From Apricaphanius iberus (Eukaryota; Chordata; Actinopteri; Cyprinodontiformes; Aphaniidae), in the NCBI GenBank assembly GCA_028564705.1, contig JAPXFQ010001351.1, positions 434,001 through 498,000 of the forward strand: DNA of 64,000 nt, in the 5' to 3' direction. Shown here one piece after another: positions 62,711 through 64,000 of the stretch (the stretch's first letter is position 1; each line of letters opens with the position of its first letter). The position numbers and the translations under genes are program-made. The notes beneath the pieces are model-generated. The model did no database searches, was not told the DNA's origin, and was given only the letters and a program-made list of their open reading frames with translations.

Positions 62711-63215
62711 AGGAAAATTGGAGAGGCACACGATCCAAGATGCTTGATGTCCAGTGTGAAGTTTCCACAGTCTGTATGGATTTGAGGACCCATGTCATCT
62801 GCTTGTTTTGGATTGGTCCACTAGGATTTATTAAGTCCAGAGTCAATGCAGCCATCCAACTAGGGCATTCTGGAACCCTTCATGCTTCCTTCCACAGACG
62901 AGATACTGGCTTCCTTTTCCAGCAAGACATTGCACCTGCAAACACTTCCAGAAGAACCAAAACTTGGTTCAATGACCATGGGATTACTGTTATGATTGGC
63001 CCGCAAACTCGCTTGACCTGAACCACATTGAGGATCTATGGGTCCAAGAGAAAGATGGGAGACATTAGACTGAACAACGCAGACGAGCTGAAGGCCGCAA
63101 TTGAACCATCCTGGTTTTATATGATACCTCAGCAGTGCCACAGGCATATAGCATCCATGCTACACCATACTAGGGCTAAATTGATGCAAAAGGGGCCCAA
63201 ACCAAGTAATGACTG
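62711..63215 (+). pseudogene. Old Tc1-like transposase, C-terminal half, broken
   Basis: Frames from about 62720 read KMLDVQCEVSTVCMDLRTHV, GFLFQQDIAPANTSRRTKTW and FNDHGITV, then after a 1-base loss near 63000 another frame gives a DWPANS-type and LNHIEDLW motif, and RRKMGD..LNNADELKAAIE, QQCHRHIASM near the end. The second catalytic aspartate (QQD) and the glutamate (HIED) are present, the first aspartate region is missing, and stops and frameshifts abound. A long fossil frame that starts in the Penelope piece (62386-63021) is a chance fusion of the two. Confidence 0.82.
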
Positions 63216-63425
63216 CATATGCATTTTTATATGCTTTAGAGGTACGCCATTTCTCTATTTAAAATCCTTGTTTTATTGATTTCATGTGACATTCTAAATG
63301 TCTGAGTTTTTTGCATTTGGGGTTTTCATAAGCTATATGCCATAATCATCATAATCATAACAAATAAAGGTTTGAAATATCTTGTTTTGCATGTAATGAG
63401 TCTTGCATTTAATTAAGTCTTTCTC

Positions 63426-63690
63426 ATCATTGCCGTAGCTACGGGTGTGCCAGGGTGTGCCAGTGTGACCTACAGAGCGAGCTGGCACACCCAAGAAACT
63501 AAATACATATATATATATATATATCATCACATTGTCATATATACTGTCATATATATACACTGTCATCAGCAAATAAATCTCCCTTTAAAACGTTCTCTGA
63601 CGGGCTGAATGCTCAGGCTAAAATTTTAACATTCATAATGACTGCCACGATAGACAAGCAAAAACATGAAGTGATACTCTCTATAACTTT
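63426..63690. other. Spacer with inverted repeat and (AT)n
   Basis: An inverted pair GGGTGTGCCAG (about 63445) / CTGGCACACCC (63482-63492) and a short (AT)n at 63507-63524. This may be the end of an unnamed repeat. No gene is recognised. Confidence 0.5.
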
Positions 63691-63694
63691 GCCC

Positions 63695-64000
63695 TGACCC
63701 AATAACCAACACACAACCGATGACACACTCTGGACTTAATTATTGCCAAAGGTTTCAAATATCTCTGTAACTGATCATCCATTTTCTAACCATTTCGGTA
63801 TTTTTTCTGAAAGCACCTTCTCTGCCAAACTATCCAGTCATATTGAGACCAGTGTAAAAAAAAATCATTTTCTTGGGGACAGCTCAGTTGAAATATTTCA
63901 ACAAATTTACTCTCCAGCCCTACCCTCATTCCCTCCGTTATCCAACACAAGCTCAGTAAACAAGCTAATAGATAACTGTCTCTCTAACATTTCTGACATC
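63695..64000 (+). pseudogene. L2/Maui-like LINE endonuclease fragment, runs off window
   Basis: Codons at 63709-63768 read THNR, a stop (TGA), HTLDLIIAKGFKYLC; LINE endonucleases of the L2/CR1 type have the motif THN.GHTLDLV...G here. After a frameshift near 63765 a second frame, open to the window end, starts VTDHPFSNHFGIF (compare the usual SDH..V.F) and ends VNKLIDNCLSNISDI, matching the linker after the endonuclease domain. The stop and frameshift show that it is dead. The reverse-transcriptase part would lie beyond 64000. Confidence 0.65.

Larger units (their letters stand above)
61540..63425 (+). mobile_element. Older Tc1-like element, broken by two insertions
   Basis: A second Tc1-like family. 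Left terminal region 61540-61719 (CATGCAAAAGTTGATATATT, TTGATGATTATGTCTCAGAA, TTAGAATATTATAA) and right terminal region about 63240-63425 (TTTGGGGTTTTCATAAGCTA, ATAATCATAACAAATAAAGG, TTTGAAATATCTTG, GCATGTAATGAGTCT) match in inverted sense. Coding-strand motifs run left to right: AATGGTCTCTCAGATTGGTT near 62137, AGACTGCTGACCTGACAGTTGT, GAGTCACCACACACAGACAG near 62314, then after the Penelope piece ATCCAAGATGCTTGATGTCC near 62733 onward. The terminal bases themselves are eroded. Confidence 0.75.

Noticed and set aside
62386..63021. 211-codon open frame, the longest in the window, as a possible gene
   Set aside because: It is a chance fusion of a frameshifted Penelope GIY-YIG piece and a frameshifted Tc1 transposase piece.

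Overview
The window looks like nuclear DNA of a ray-finned fish, probably a percomorph teleost. It is AT-rich, has no operon-like gene packing, and carries several repeat families I recognise from teleost genomes: Rex3 (RTE-clade LINE), L2/Maui-like LINE, several Tc1-like DNA transposon families, a Penelope-like element with a GIY-YIG endonuclease, tRNA-headed SINEs, MITEs and AT/GT microsatellites. Family names come from memory of characteristic motifs, not from a search. The species cannot be determined. No host protein-coding exon, tRNA gene, rRNA gene or known microRNA could be recognised. The longest open frames are transposon-derived or chance frames. The window is best read as an intergenic region or a very large intron.

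Layout. 0.2-1.5 kb: an old dispersed repeat, then an antisense Rex3 remnant. 2.3-2.5 kb: a tRNA-derived SINE. 2.6-12.5 kb: mostly single-copy, repeat-poor DNA with several blocks of balanced composition and TAAT/ATTA-rich motifs that could be conserved non-coding elements. It is interrupted at 7.5-8.5 kb by a decayed CAAGTC-type repeat into which a 432-bp MITE jumped. 12.7-22.9 kb: two copies of a SINE-like repeat, short microsatellites, a second CAAGTC-type fragment and a 93-bp foldback element. 23.3-26.9 kb: a pile-up of two diverged copies of an unclassified repeat with two decayed Tc1 transposase fragments between them. 27-31.3 kb: two more regulatory-looking blocks around an LTR-like fragment, half of a TIR element and a SINE. 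32-38.2 kb: a dispersed repeat, two more members of the MITE family, an L2/Maui 3' end, and a 1.4-kb foldback structure with a second MITE type nested in it. 38-55.8 kb: long unassigned stretches with an internal fragment of a large repeat, a locally duplicated block, an antisense SINE, a TIR element and an antisense Tc1 remnant.

55.8-64 kb is the densest transposon cluster: a 5'-truncated Rex3 end with its tetranucleotide tail, two nearly identical Tc1-like elements in convergent orientation (one full length, one internally deleted) that share the same premature stop codons, an older Tc1 copy broken by a retroposon with a 15-bp target-site duplication and by a Penelope GIY-YIG fragment, and a further LINE endonuclease piece running off the window end.

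No functional gene system is apparent. The most informative material is the nested transposon history, above all the pair of Tc1 copies that appear to descend from one already defective parent, and the set of candidate conserved non-coding blocks.
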